Shown: one piece after another, positions 29,099 through 36,751 of the stretch | How positions within the stretch are numbered: the first letter of the stretch is position 1 | Layout: each line of letters begins with the position of its first letter | Assembly: GCF_001748085.1 (NCBI RefSeq) | Contig: NZ_BBZK01000013.1 | Coordinates: 1-64,000 of the forward strand | Reading direction: 5' to 3' | DNA length: 64,000 bases | Source of the DNA: Streptomyces sp. TP-A0874 | GTDB taxonomy: Bacteria; Actinomycetota; Actinomycetes; Streptomycetales; Streptomycetaceae | Notes under the pieces: model-generated | What the model saw: the letters and a program-made list of their open reading frames with translations, nothing else | What the model was told of the DNA's origin: nothing | Databases searched by the model: none | Program-made: the position numbers and the translations under genes

Positions 29099-31645
29099 TC
29101 ACTCGGCCGGGGCCTCCGGTTCCTGCGAGATCCGGTACCGCAGCCTGTCGTTCTCGGTGTCGACGTCGATATGGCTGTGCGGCTGGAGTTCGCCGCTGAG
29201 CAGCATCCGCGAGAGCTGGTTGTCGACTTCCCGCTGGATCGTCCTGCGCAGCGGCCGTGCTCCGTACTCCGGCTGGTAGCCCCGGTGCGCCAGCCAGTCG
29301 ACGGCGGCCGGGGTGAAGTCGACCGTCATGTCCTGGGCCCGCAGCCGCCGCCTGGTCTCCTCAAGGAGCAGGTCGGTGATGCGCCGCAACTGGTCGTCGG
29401 TGAGCCTGCGGAAGATGACGATCTCGTCGATCCGGTTCAGGAACTCCGGCCGGAAGTGCTCGCGCAGCGGCCGGAGCACCCGCTCCCGGCGCGCAGCCTC
29501 GTCCGCCTCCAGGTCACCGGGGCCGAAGCCCACCGCGGTACTCCGGCCCGTGAGGGCCTCCGAACCGAGGTTGCTGGTCATCACGATCACCGTGTTGGTG
29601 AAGTCGACGGTACGGCCCTGGGAGTCCGTCAACCGCCCGTCGTCCAGCACCTGGAGGAGGATGTTGAAGACATCCGGGTGCGCCTTCTCCATCTCGTCGA
29701 GGAGCAGCAACGAGTACGGGTGGCGGCGCACGGCTTCGGTGAACTGGCCGGCCTCCTCGTGTCCGACGTAGCCCGGAGGGGCACCGACCAGCCGGCTGAC
29801 GGTGTGCTTCTCCTGGTACTCGCTCATGTCCAGCCGGACCATCCGGTCCTCACTCCCGAACAGCGCTTCGGCCAGCGCGCGGGCGAGCTCGGTCTTGCCG
29901 ACGCCCGTCGGCCCCAGGAAGAGGAAGCTCCCGATCGGGCGCTGCGGACTGGACAGCCCGGTGCGGGACCGCAGTACGGCGTCGGAGACCGCGGTCACCG
30001 CCTCGTCCTGGCCGATCACCCGCTGGTGGAGGTGCTCCTCCAGACCGAGCAGCCGGTCCTTCTCCTCCTCGGTGAGGGTGCTGACCGGGATCCCCGTCTG
30101 CCGGGAGACGATGTCGGCGATGTCGTCGACGGCGACCTCGGCGATCCGTCCGTTGGGATGCTTCTCGTTGCCCTGCCGGATCCGCTGGTCGAGATCGGCT
30201 ATCCGGTCCCGGAGCCGGGAGGCCTCCTCGTACTGCTCGGCGGCGACGGCCTGGTCCTTGTCGCGGTTCAGCTGCTCGAGCTGGCGCTCCAGGGCGCGCA
30301 CGTCGGTACCGCGCGTCGAACTGCGCAGCCGGACCCGGGCACCGGCCTGGTCCATCAGGTCGATGGCCTTGTCCGGCAGGAAGCGTTCGGTGAGGTAGCG
30401 GTCCGAGAGCTCGACGGCGGCCAGCAGCGCCTCGTCGGTGTAACGCACCTGGTGGTGCGCCTCATAGCGGTCGCGCAGCCCGCGCAGGATCTCCAGGGCG
30501 TCCGCGGAGGTGGGCTCGGGGACGAGGATCGGCTGGAAGCGGCGGGCGAGTGCCGCGTCCTTCTCGATGTTGCGGCGGTACTCCTCGAGCGTCGTGGCGC
30601 CGATGACGTGCAGTTCACCGCGGGAGAGCGGTGGCTTGAGCATGTTGCTGGCGTCCATCGAACCGCCTTCTCCGCCCCCGCCGCCGGCTCCGGCGCCGAC
30701 GAGGGTGTGCAGCTCGTCGAGGAAGACGATCAGCTTCTCGGAGTTGGCCCGGATCTCCTCGATCAGAGCGTTCATCCGCTCCTCGAAGTCACCGCGGTAG
30801 CGGGTGCCGGCCACCACGGCCGACAGGTCGAGCTGGACCACGCACCGGTCGAGCAGGATGTCGGGCACGTCGCCGTCGTTGATGCGGTGGGCGAGCCCCT
30901 CGACCACCGCGGTCTTGCCGACTCCGGCCTCGCCGATGAGCACGGGGTTGTTCTTTCCGCGGCGGGCGAGCACCTCGACGGTCTGCTCGATCTCCTGCTC
31001 CCGGCCGATCACCGGGTCGATCCGGCCCTCCCGGGCGAGCTGGGTCAGGTCGCGGCCGTACTTGTCGAGGTTGGGTGTGTTTCCGGCGCCGGTGGTGGTC
31101 CGCTGTTCCGGGCCGCCGGGTGCCTGGCCCCCCGGTTGCGCGTGCCTGGGGTCGATGCGGGCGGTGTGCAGGATGTGACCGGCGGTGGAGTCAGGGTTGG
31201 CGGCGAGGGCGGCCAGCAGGTGTTCCGGGCCGATGTACGAGGCGCCGGCGGACCGGGCGACGTCATGGGCGTCGAGCAGGGCGCGTTTGACCGCGGGGCT
31301 GACCGCGACGGTGTTCCGCGCCGGTCCCTCTCCGACCTCCCGGTCGATCTCCTCGGCGAGTTCGTCGGGGTCGGCCCCCGCCCGGGCGATCATCTCGCGG
31401 GTCGGCTCACTGCTGAGAGCCGCCCGCAGCAGGTGTTCGGTGTCCAGGTCGGGGCTGCCGTGGTCGGCGGCGTAGGAGGCGGCGGCCGAGACGAGCTGCC
31501 GCGCCGGTTCGCTCATCAACCGTCCGAAGTCCAGGTAACGGGGCGCCGACTGTCTTCCGCCGGGGGTCGCGCCGAGGAATCGAGCGATGAAGTCTCCGAT
31601 CGGGTCCCGACCGTAGTCTTCGGGACCCGGGTACCCGCTGGTCAT
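29099..31645 (-). CDS. ClpC-like AAA+ chaperone/unfoldase
   Basis: An 848-residue class I Clp ATPase. It has a double Clp N-domain (about 45-165), AAA1 with Walker A GEAGVGKT at 238-245, a UVR-like insert between the ATPase domains (EQYEEASRLRDRIADL) and AAA2 with GPTGVGKT. A VGF tripeptide in AAA2 (STAVGFGPGD) sits where ClpC docks to ClpP, so proteolysis with ClpP is likely. The N-terminus has an extra 40-residue segment (MTSGYPGPEDYGRD). It differs from canonical ClpC and may be a specialised paralogue. The ATG follows ACGGAGAC. Confidence 0.9.
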   Translation of the reverse strand: MTSGYPGPEDYGRDPIGDFIARFLGATPGGRQSAPRYLDFGRLMSEPARQLVSAAASYAADHGSPDLDTEHLLRAALSSEPTREMIARAGADPDELAEEIDREVGEGPARNTVAVSPAVKRALLDAHDVARSAGASYIGPEHLLAALAANPDSTAGHILHTARIDPRHAQPGGQAPGGPEQRTTTGAGNTPNLDKYGRDLTQLAREGRIDPVIGREQEIEQTVEVLARRGKNNPVLIGEAGVGKTAVVEGLAHRINDGDVPDILLDRCVVQLDLSAVVAGTRYRGDFEERMNALIEEIRANSEKLIVFLDELHTLVGAGAGGGGGEGGSMDASNMLKPPLSRGELHVIGATTLEEYRRNIEKDAALARRFQPILVPEPTSADALEILRGLRDRYEAHHQVRYTDEALLAAVELSDRYLTERFLPDKAIDLMDQAGARVRLRSSTRGTDVRALERQLEQLNRDKDQAVAAEQYEEASRLRDRIADLDQRIRQGNEKHPNGRIAEVAVDDIADIVSRQTGIPVSTLTEEEKDRLLGLEEHLHQRVIGQDEAVTAVSDAVLRSRTGLSSPQRPIGSFLFLGPTGVGKTELARALAEALFGSEDRMVRLDMSEYQEKHTVSRLVGAPPGYVGHEEAGQFTEAVRRHPYSLLLLDEMEKAHPDVFNILLQVLDDGRLTDSQGRTVDFTNTVIVMTSNLGSEALTGRSTAVGFGPGDLEADEAARRERVLRPLREHFRPEFLNRIDEIVIFRRLTDDQLRRITDLLLEETRRRLRAQDMTVDFTPAAVDWLAHRGYQPEYGARPLRRTIQREVDNQLSRMLLSGELQPHSHIDVDTENDRLRYRISQEPEAPAE

Positions 31646-31811
31646 AGGTCTCCGTCCCGCCGGCCCCGCGACCGGGCCTGGCTGTCGCGGATCGTTGCGC
31701 CCAGCCGGGTTCCCGCGTGTGCCGCCCCGACACCTGTCACCGTGGCCTTCCCTGTCCGGCCTCGGAGAGGGGCGGAAGGCATCCGCCCGTCGGGAACGGC
31801 GACGCCGACCG

Positions 31812-31840
31812 TTGACAGCCGAGTCCCGCGAGGCCAGACT
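31812..31840 (+). promoter_or_regulatory. Weak promoter candidate for the aldehyde dehydrogenase gene
   Basis: TTGACA (31812-31817), 17 nt, then CAGACT (31835-31840). The -35 is perfect; the -10 lacks the first T. An inverted repeat TGAAC-GAAA-GTTCA follows at 31858-31871. Confidence 0.35.
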
Positions 31841-31912
31841 CGGGGGCCGATCGTTGATGAACGAAAGTTCACCAGGCGAACGCCTGCCCCCGGTGTGACT
31901 CGAAGGAGCGTC

Positions 31913-33370
31913 ATGGATCTGCTCGACTCCACGGTGTGGGGCGGCCGCGGCTGGGCCGGGCACTGGCAGCCGCTCTCCGGCGGCGAGATCGACATCGTCG
32001 AGCCCGCGACCGGCGGTGTCCTCGCCCGCACCGGCCTGGCCGGCGCCCCGGACGTCGACCGCTCCGCCGAGGCCGCGGCGGCGGCCCAGCCGTCCTGGGC
32101 CGCGGTCACCTTCCAGGAACGGGCGGCGGTCCTGCGGCGTGCTGGGGACCTCTTCCAGGAGCACGCCGAGGAGATCAAGGACTGGCTGGTCCGGGAGGCC
32201 GGCAACATCCCCGGCAAGGCCGACTTCGAGGTCCACGTCGCGGCCCAGGAGTGCTACGAAGCCGCTGCCCTCGCCTCCAGGCCCCCCGGCCAGATCCTCG
32301 CCACCGAGGCCCCCCGCCTCTCCTACACCCGCCGGGTGCCGGTCGGCGTGGTCGGCGTCATCTCGCCTTTCAACGCGCCGCTGATCCTGTCGATCCGCTC
32401 GGTGGCCCCGGCGCTCGCGCTCGGCAACTCCGTCGTCCTCAAGCCCGACCCCCGGACTCCGGTCTGCGGTGGCTACGTCATCGCCCGTGTCTTCGAGGCG
32501 GCCGGTCTGCCGGCCGGACTGCTCCACGTCCTGCCCGGTGCCGCCGAGGCCGGCCAGGCTCTGGTGGCCCACCCGAAGGTGCCGGTCATATCCTTCACCG
32601 GCTCCACCCCGGCGGGGCGGTCGGTGGGGGAGGCGGCCGGACGCCATCTCAAGCGAGCCCACCTGGAGCTGGGTGGCAACTCCGCGCTGGTGGTCCTCCC
32701 GGACGCCGATCTCGATGCCGTCATCTCGACCGCGGCCTGGGGATCCTTCTTCCACCAGGGCCAGATATGCATGACGACGGGCCGACACCTCGTCCACGAG
32801 TCGCTGTACGAGGAGTACGTCGAGCGGTTGGCGGCGAAGGCCGACTCGCTGGTGGTGGGCGACCCCGCCCGCGAGCAGGTCCACCTCGGGCCGATCATCG
32901 ACGCCGGGCAGCGGGACAAGATACACGGGCTGGTCACCGAGAGCGTGGCGGCCGGGGCGCGACTGGCGGCCGGCGGCACCCACCAGGAGCTCTTCTACCG
33001 CCCGACGGTCCTGGCCGGGGTGGACGACCGGACGGCCGCCTACGCCCAGGAGGTTTTCGGTCCGGTCGCGCCCGTCCGGCCCTTCGCCACAGAGGAGGAG
33101 GCGGTGGCGCTGGCGGCCGACTCCGAGTACGGGCTCTCCCTCGGCATCGTCACCCGTGACGCGGCTCGGGGGCTGGACCTGGCGGCCCGGATCCCGACCG
33201 GGATCGTGCACGTCAACGACCAGACCGTCAACGACGAGGCGGTCGCACCGTTCGGTGGCGTCGCGGCCTCCGGAACCGGTTCCCGGTTCGGGGGCGACGC
33301 CAACATCGAGGCGTTCACCGACACCCGTTGGACAACGGTCCGCTCCAGCGCGGCGACGTACCCGTTCTGA
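31913..33370 (+). CDS. Aldehyde dehydrogenase (benzaldehyde-dehydrogenase-like)
   Basis: A 485-residue NAD(P)-dependent aldehyde dehydrogenase. The cofactor region FTGSTPAGRSVGEAA, the general-base LELGGNSALVVL and the nucleophile C286 in FFHQGQICMTTGR are all present, as is the closing EVFGPVAPV. FHQGQICM and overall shape resemble XylC-type aromatic aldehyde dehydrogenases. The ATG follows AAGGAG. It is divergent from the ClpC-like gene and stands alone before a hairpin at 33384. Confidence 0.93.
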   Translation: MDLLDSTVWGGRGWAGHWQPLSGGEIDIVEPATGGVLARTGLAGAPDVDRSAEAAAAAQPSWAAVTFQERAAVLRRAGDLFQEHAEEIKDWLVREAGNIPGKADFEVHVAAQECYEAAALASRPPGQILATEAPRLSYTRRVPVGVVGVISPFNAPLILSIRSVAPALALGNSVVLKPDPRTPVCGGYVIARVFEAAGLPAGLLHVLPGAAEAGQALVAHPKVPVISFTGSTPAGRSVGEAAGRHLKRAHLELGGNSALVVLPDADLDAVISTAAWGSFFHQGQICMTTGRHLVHESLYEEYVERLAAKADSLVVGDPAREQVHLGPIIDAGQRDKIHGLVTESVAAGARLAAGGTHQELFYRPTVLAGVDDRTAAYAQEVFGPVAPVRPFATEEEAVALAADSEYGLSLGIVTRDAARGLDLAARIPTGIVHVNDQTVNDEAVAPFGGVAASGTGSRFGGDANIEAFTDTRWTTVRSSAATYPF

Positions 33371-33711
33371 GATCCGCGCTCCACGCCGCCGGCTGCCGGA
33401 GACCCGGGAGCCGGCGGCGCCGTCGTTCCCGCAGCCGGCCTGAGGCTTTGTCCGGAGGGCGCCCCCGCATGCCCTCCCGCCCCCGGCGGCCGCTTCCGCC
33501 GCTGTGCGGTCCGCGCTGTGACGGGCTCTGGTCAACGCGCGTCGATGCGCGCATCATGGGGTTGCTCCGCCAGTAACAGGCGCCCCCTGGTAGCACCCGA
33601 GTCCCGGGACCCGTCCCTGAGGTCGGGCTCAGCGGGCGACTGCGTCCTGGAATCTGTCATGTCTGCGTCAACCAGCAGACCTGGCACCCCCCACGAGAAA
33701 GGGACAGCAAC
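33371..33711. other. Intergenic region
   Basis: About 340 nt. It contains the hairpin at 33384-33419 and a stretch of CG-rich self-complementary sequence near 33535-33555 (GCGCGTCGATGCGCGC). The promoter for the cysteine-rich operon should be here but I cannot place it. No gene is supported. Confidence 0.45.
33384..33419 (+). terminator. Hairpin after the aldehyde dehydrogenase gene
   Basis: CGCCGCCGGCT and AGCCGGCGGCG form a perfect 11-bp stem around a 14-nt loop, starting 13 nt after the stop. Confidence 0.65.
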
Positions 33712-34134
33712 ATGGCTTGCGGATCGACCAGCCTATGGGCCGGCGAGGCCAGCTGGTTCTGCTGCGGCAACGCATGGGGCCCGTGTGGCAGCGCGGGCGG
33801 CGGCGCCTGCGGCAACTGCCAGTCGAGCGCCAACCACGGGGCCTGGCCCAACGCCTCCCAGGCGTGTTGGGACATCACCCGGCCCGACCTGTGCGGCGAG
33901 AACATCCCCCGCCGGGGCTGCGGTTCGGTGATGAACGTCAAGCACGCCTGCTCCGGTGCGACGGTGTGCATCACCATCACCGACTGCGGGCCCCGCACCA
34001 AGGAGTGGTGCGGTGAGGCCAGCTGCTGCGGCAGCGAGTGCCGCACCAACCGGGTCGTCGACCTGACCCCGGCGGCCTTCTCCGCCATCGGCAACCTCGA
34101 CTCCGGCAAACTGCCGGTCTACCTCTACGAGTGA
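33712..34134 (+). CDS. Cysteine-rich double-psi beta-barrel (RlpA/expansin-like) protein without signal peptide
   Basis: A 140-residue protein with 16 cysteines (positions 3, 17, 18, 25, 33, 36, 52, 61, 70, 80, 85, 91, 99, 104, 105, 109). The double-psi barrel pattern is readable: GEASWF near residue 11, then CGSVMNVKHACSGATVCITI, TDCGP with an Asp at the expansin active-site position, and RVVDLTPAAFSAIG. So many cysteines imply disulfides and an extracytoplasmic home, yet there is no Sec or Tat signal. The ATG follows GAGAAAGGGA. The next gene, 13 nt on, carries a Tat signal, and the third is MauE-like, so export by partnering is proposed (inference). Confidence 0.82.
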   Translation: MACGSTSLWAGEASWFCCGNAWGPCGSAGGGACGNCQSSANHGAWPNASQACWDITRPDLCGENIPRRGCGSVMNVKHACSGATVCITITDCGPRTKEWCGEASCCGSECRTNRVVDLTPAAFSAIGNLDSGKLPVYLYE

Positions 34135-34147
34135 GGAAGGGACAGTC

Positions 34148-34768
34148 ATGACCGCATCTGACGCGAAGAACGGCGGCCTCGGCAGACGGCGCTTCCTCAC
34201 CAGCGCGGCTCTCGGTGGCGCCACCATCGTCGGTGCCACCGCACTCGGCGGCCTCGACGCGGACGCCGCCTTCGCCGCCGAACAGCCCTCCCTCGACCCG
34301 GCCATAGCCAAGACCTCGTTCGTCGAGGGCCGGATCACCGGGATCACCGGGAGCGTGCTGGAAGTCGCGGGCTCCTACGGCGACCACTCCCGGGTCCAGA
34401 TGACCAACGTCACCAGCGTCTGGAAGGTCCGCCCGGCCACCGCCGCGGTGATCGAGGTGGGCGACGGCCTCTACGCCCGCGGGGTGGAGATGCCGGACGG
34501 CACCATCGCCGCCGACGCGGTGTGGGTGAACATCGTCAACCTGTACACCACCATCCGCGGGGTCGAGAAGAGCCGGTTGCACTTCGCCCACGGCCAGCAC
34601 GAACTGGTGGGCAACATCGTCGCGGACACCACCAACGCCACCTACGCCGGCGGCGCCCCGACGGCAGACCTCTCCCGGCTGCGGATCGGGCAGAGCGCAC
34701 AGGTGCTGGGCGCCTGGCGGCCGGCCGACGACTCCGTGGACGTCGTCCGCGTGTCCGTCGGGCGCTGA
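34148..34768 (+). CDS. Tat-exported hypothetical cell-wall protein
   Basis: A 206-residue protein with a textbook twin-arginine signal: GRRRFLTSAALGGATIVGA, and a likely cleavage after AFA near residue 40. The mature part is beta-rich (VEGRITGITGSVLEVAG, QMTNVTSVWKV, GVEMPDGTIAADAVWVN), OB- or barrel-like, and has no cysteine. Folded-protein export suits a carrier for a signal-less partner, as MelC1 carries MelC2 tyrosinase. The upstream gene ends 13 nt before and GAGGAAGGGA at the junction serves as ribosome site. No known enzyme motif. Confidence 0.83.
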   Translation: MTASDAKNGGLGRRRFLTSAALGGATIVGATALGGLDADAAFAAEQPSLDPAIAKTSFVEGRITGITGSVLEVAGSYGDHSRVQMTNVTSVWKVRPATAAVIEVGDGLYARGVEMPDGTIAADAVWVNIVNLYTTIRGVEKSRLHFAHGQHELVGNIVADTTNATYAGGAPTADLSRLRIGQSAQVLGAWRPADDSVDVVRVSVGR

Positions 34769-34790
34769 GCCCGGGTTCGAGGAGGTGGAG

Positions 34791-35735
34791 ATGCTCTCAG
34801 CGACAACGGGCCCGGCGGTGCTCGCGCTGGCCGGGCTGCTCGGCTGGACCGGTGCGGTCAAGCTGTTCAGCACGGGCACCGCACGCCAGGCCCCTCGCAC
34901 CGCGCTCGCCGTCCTGCTCCGCAGCAGTGAGCGCGCCACGCTCGCCCTGCGCGGGGTCGGCGGCGTGGAACTGGTCCTGGCCGCAGGGCTGCTGACGCTG
35001 CCCGGGACCGCGGCGCCCGGGGCCGCCCTGCCGGGCGTCGGGACGGCCGCTCTGGGCGCGGGGTTCCTCGGTTACCTCGCCTACGGTCGGGCCGCCGCGC
35101 CGGAATCCTCCTGCGGCTGCTCGGCGAACGAGACCGCCGTGATCACCTGGCGTGCCTTCGTCCGCGCCGGGCTGGTGCTGGTCGGCGGGGTGGTCGCGGC
35201 CCTCGCGACCGTTCCGTGGTGGACCTCCATCGCCGAGCGGCCGGTCGCTCGACTCGGCCTGCTGGCCGCCGCGGTGGGGGTGCTGGTGGTGCTCTCCGCC
35301 GACCTCGACCGCTGGTGGCTGCTGCCGTTGCGGCGGACCCGGCTGCGGGTCTTCGGGCACCCGCTGGGCGGCACCGCGGGCCGTACCGATGTCCCGGTCG
35401 CCGCGACCGTCCAGCTGCTGGAGAGCTCGCTGGCCTGGCAGGCGGCTTCGCCGGTGGTCCGGTCCGGACTCCTGGACCACTGGGAGGAGGACGGCTGGCG
35501 GCTGCTGCAGTACTCCGGTGTCTACGAAGCCCCGGTGCACGGCGGTGCCGAGGAGTCGGCCTCCCCGGGGGCTCGACCGGTCTCGGTGGTCTTCGCCCTC
35601 GACGCCGGGGCCAGCATGGACACCCCCGGCGATCCTCTCGTCAGGGTCGGAGTCGTCGACTCGGAGAGCGGGGAACCGATCGAAGTCCGCCTTCCGACGC
35701 CCAGTGTCCGAAAGGAGCTGCCCCTGGTGAGCTGA
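34791..35735 (+). CDS. MauE/DoxX-like membrane redox protein with C-terminal soluble domain
   Basis: A 314-residue protein. Residues 1-180 hold about five membrane helices like MauE, with a CGC motif (ESSCGCSANE, near residue 107) resembling the CGC redox pair of MauE-type proteins; MauE is needed for disulfide formation in methylamine dehydrogenase. Residues 200-314 are a soluble domain of unknown type with SSLAWQAASPVVRSGLLDHWEEDGWRLL (in part) near 220. The ATG follows GGAGG, 23 nt after the Tat-protein stop. Context with a 16-cysteine protein supports a role in thiol oxidation at the membrane. Confidence 0.8.
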   Translation: MLSATTGPAVLALAGLLGWTGAVKLFSTGTARQAPRTALAVLLRSSERATLALRGVGGVELVLAAGLLTLPGTAAPGAALPGVGTAALGAGFLGYLAYGRAAAPESSCGCSANETAVITWRAFVRAGLVLVGGVVAALATVPWWTSIAERPVARLGLLAAAVGVLVVLSADLDRWWLLPLRRTRLRVFGHPLGGTAGRTDVPVAATVQLLESSLAWQAASPVVRSGLLDHWEEDGWRLLQYSGVYEAPVHGGAEESASPGARPVSVVFALDAGASMDTPGDPLVRVGVVDSESGEPIEVRLPTPSVRKELPLVS

Positions 35736-35765
35736 GGCCACCACGGCCGCTCGGCAGGAGCGGTG

Positions 35766-35813
35766 CGGCGGTGGTCGGGGAGCCGGACCGGTCCGGCTCC
35801 CCGACCACCGCCG
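35766..35813. terminator. 48-bp perfect palindrome ending the cysteine-rich operon
   Basis: Twenty-four bases from 35766 are followed at once by their exact reverse complement to 35813, with no mismatch. As RNA it would fold into a stem of about 22 bp with a minimal loop. It lies 30 nt after the stop of the MauE-like gene, so it is most simply a very strong terminator. Confidence 0.85.
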
Positions 35814-35914
35814 GTGTCGTTCCCCGAGCATGGGAACGGCGCCGGCACCGCACCGGGCAGCCTGCCGGAGACGGTCCGCGGAAGGCGTGGGGCGCAGCGT
35901 GGATACTGGCAGTC

Positions 35915-36538
35915 ATGCGTATCGACTTCGAGCCCGAGGCCCTGGGCCGGACCCCCTTCTACAAACTGCTGACCTCGGTGATCGTGCCGCGTCCGATCGC
36001 CTGGGTGTCGACCCTCTCCGGTGAGGGGGTGGCGAACCTGGCACCCCACTCCTTCTTCACCGTCGCCTGTGTGGAACCACCCGTCGTCCAGTTCACCTCC
36101 GTCGGCCGCAAGGACTCGCTGCGCAACGCCGAGGAGACCGGTGAGTTCGTCGTCAACCTGGCTCCTGAGCACCTCTTCGAGCAGGTCAACGCCACGGGGA
36201 CGGACTTCCCGCCCGGGGTCAGCGAGTTCGAGGCCGTCGGCATCGCCCGGGAACCCAGTCTGCGGGTGAAACCGCCGCGGGTCGCCGCCTCACCGGTGGC
36301 GCTCGAGTGCGAGTTGCACAGCACCACGAGGCTGGGCGACTCGACGGTGGTCTTCGGGACCGTGGTGCACGCGGCGGTCTCGAAGGAGGTGATCGTCGAG
36401 GGGCACCCCGAGGTGACCAAGCTGCGCCCCCTGGCCCGGCTGGGCAAGAACGAATGGAGCTCGATGGGCGAGATCCTCGAGATCGAGCGCATCCGGTACG
36501 CGGACTGGCAGGACGGCGCCCGCCTCACCCCCGGCTGA
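35915..36538 (+). CDS. Flavin-reductase-like domain protein
   Basis: A 207-residue FMN-binding split-barrel protein. Family hallmarks are LLTSVIVPRPIAWVSTLSGEG near residue 18, NLAPHSFFTVACVEPPVVQF near 41 and SLRNAEETGEFVVNL near 70. Some members reduce flavin for partner mono-oxygenases, but many solitary ones have unknown substrates. The ATG has no strong ribosome site; the preceding 48-bp palindrome isolates it from the upstream operon. Confidence 0.87.
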   Translation: MRIDFEPEALGRTPFYKLLTSVIVPRPIAWVSTLSGEGVANLAPHSFFTVACVEPPVVQFTSVGRKDSLRNAEETGEFVVNLAPEHLFEQVNATGTDFPPGVSEFEAVGIAREPSLRVKPPRVAASPVALECELHSTTRLGDSTVVFGTVVHAAVSKEVIVEGHPEVTKLRPLARLGKNEWSSMGEILEIERIRYADWQDGARLTPG

Positions 36539-36602
36539 GCGGTGGTCCGCCGATCCACCGCCCGCCGGTCCTGAAAGGCTGTCCGGCGCCGGCACCGCCG
36601 GC

Positions 36603-36623
36603 GGCCGGGCGGCACGCCCGGCC
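36603..36623 (+). terminator. Hairpin after the flavin-reductase-like gene
   Basis: GGCCGGGC and GCCCGGCC form a perfect 8-bp stem with a 5-nt loop, flanked by GTCCGG and CCGGAC that can extend it. Confidence 0.5.
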
Positions 36624-36751
36624 GGACCTCCGTTCGGCCCAGGGATCCGCCCCTTCTGGCCCAGCCGCACGGGCTCTCGACTGTCGGCTTCCCGTCCCTC
36701 GCTCCAGGCTGCGGGTATTCGCCCGATGCCGAGGAGTGAGGTGGGCTGTCC

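Noticed and set aside
31858..31871. TGAAC-GAAA-GTTCA repeat between the ClpC-like gene and the aldehyde dehydrogenase gene as a heat-shock operator
   Set aside because: It does not match HAIR (CTTGAGT-N7-ACTCAAG) or CIRCE, and the arms are only 5 bp.
33535..33555. GCGC-rich self-complementary stretch before the Cys-rich operon as an attachment site
   Set aside because: No integrase, tRNA or second copy is present; low-complexity GC sequence explains it.
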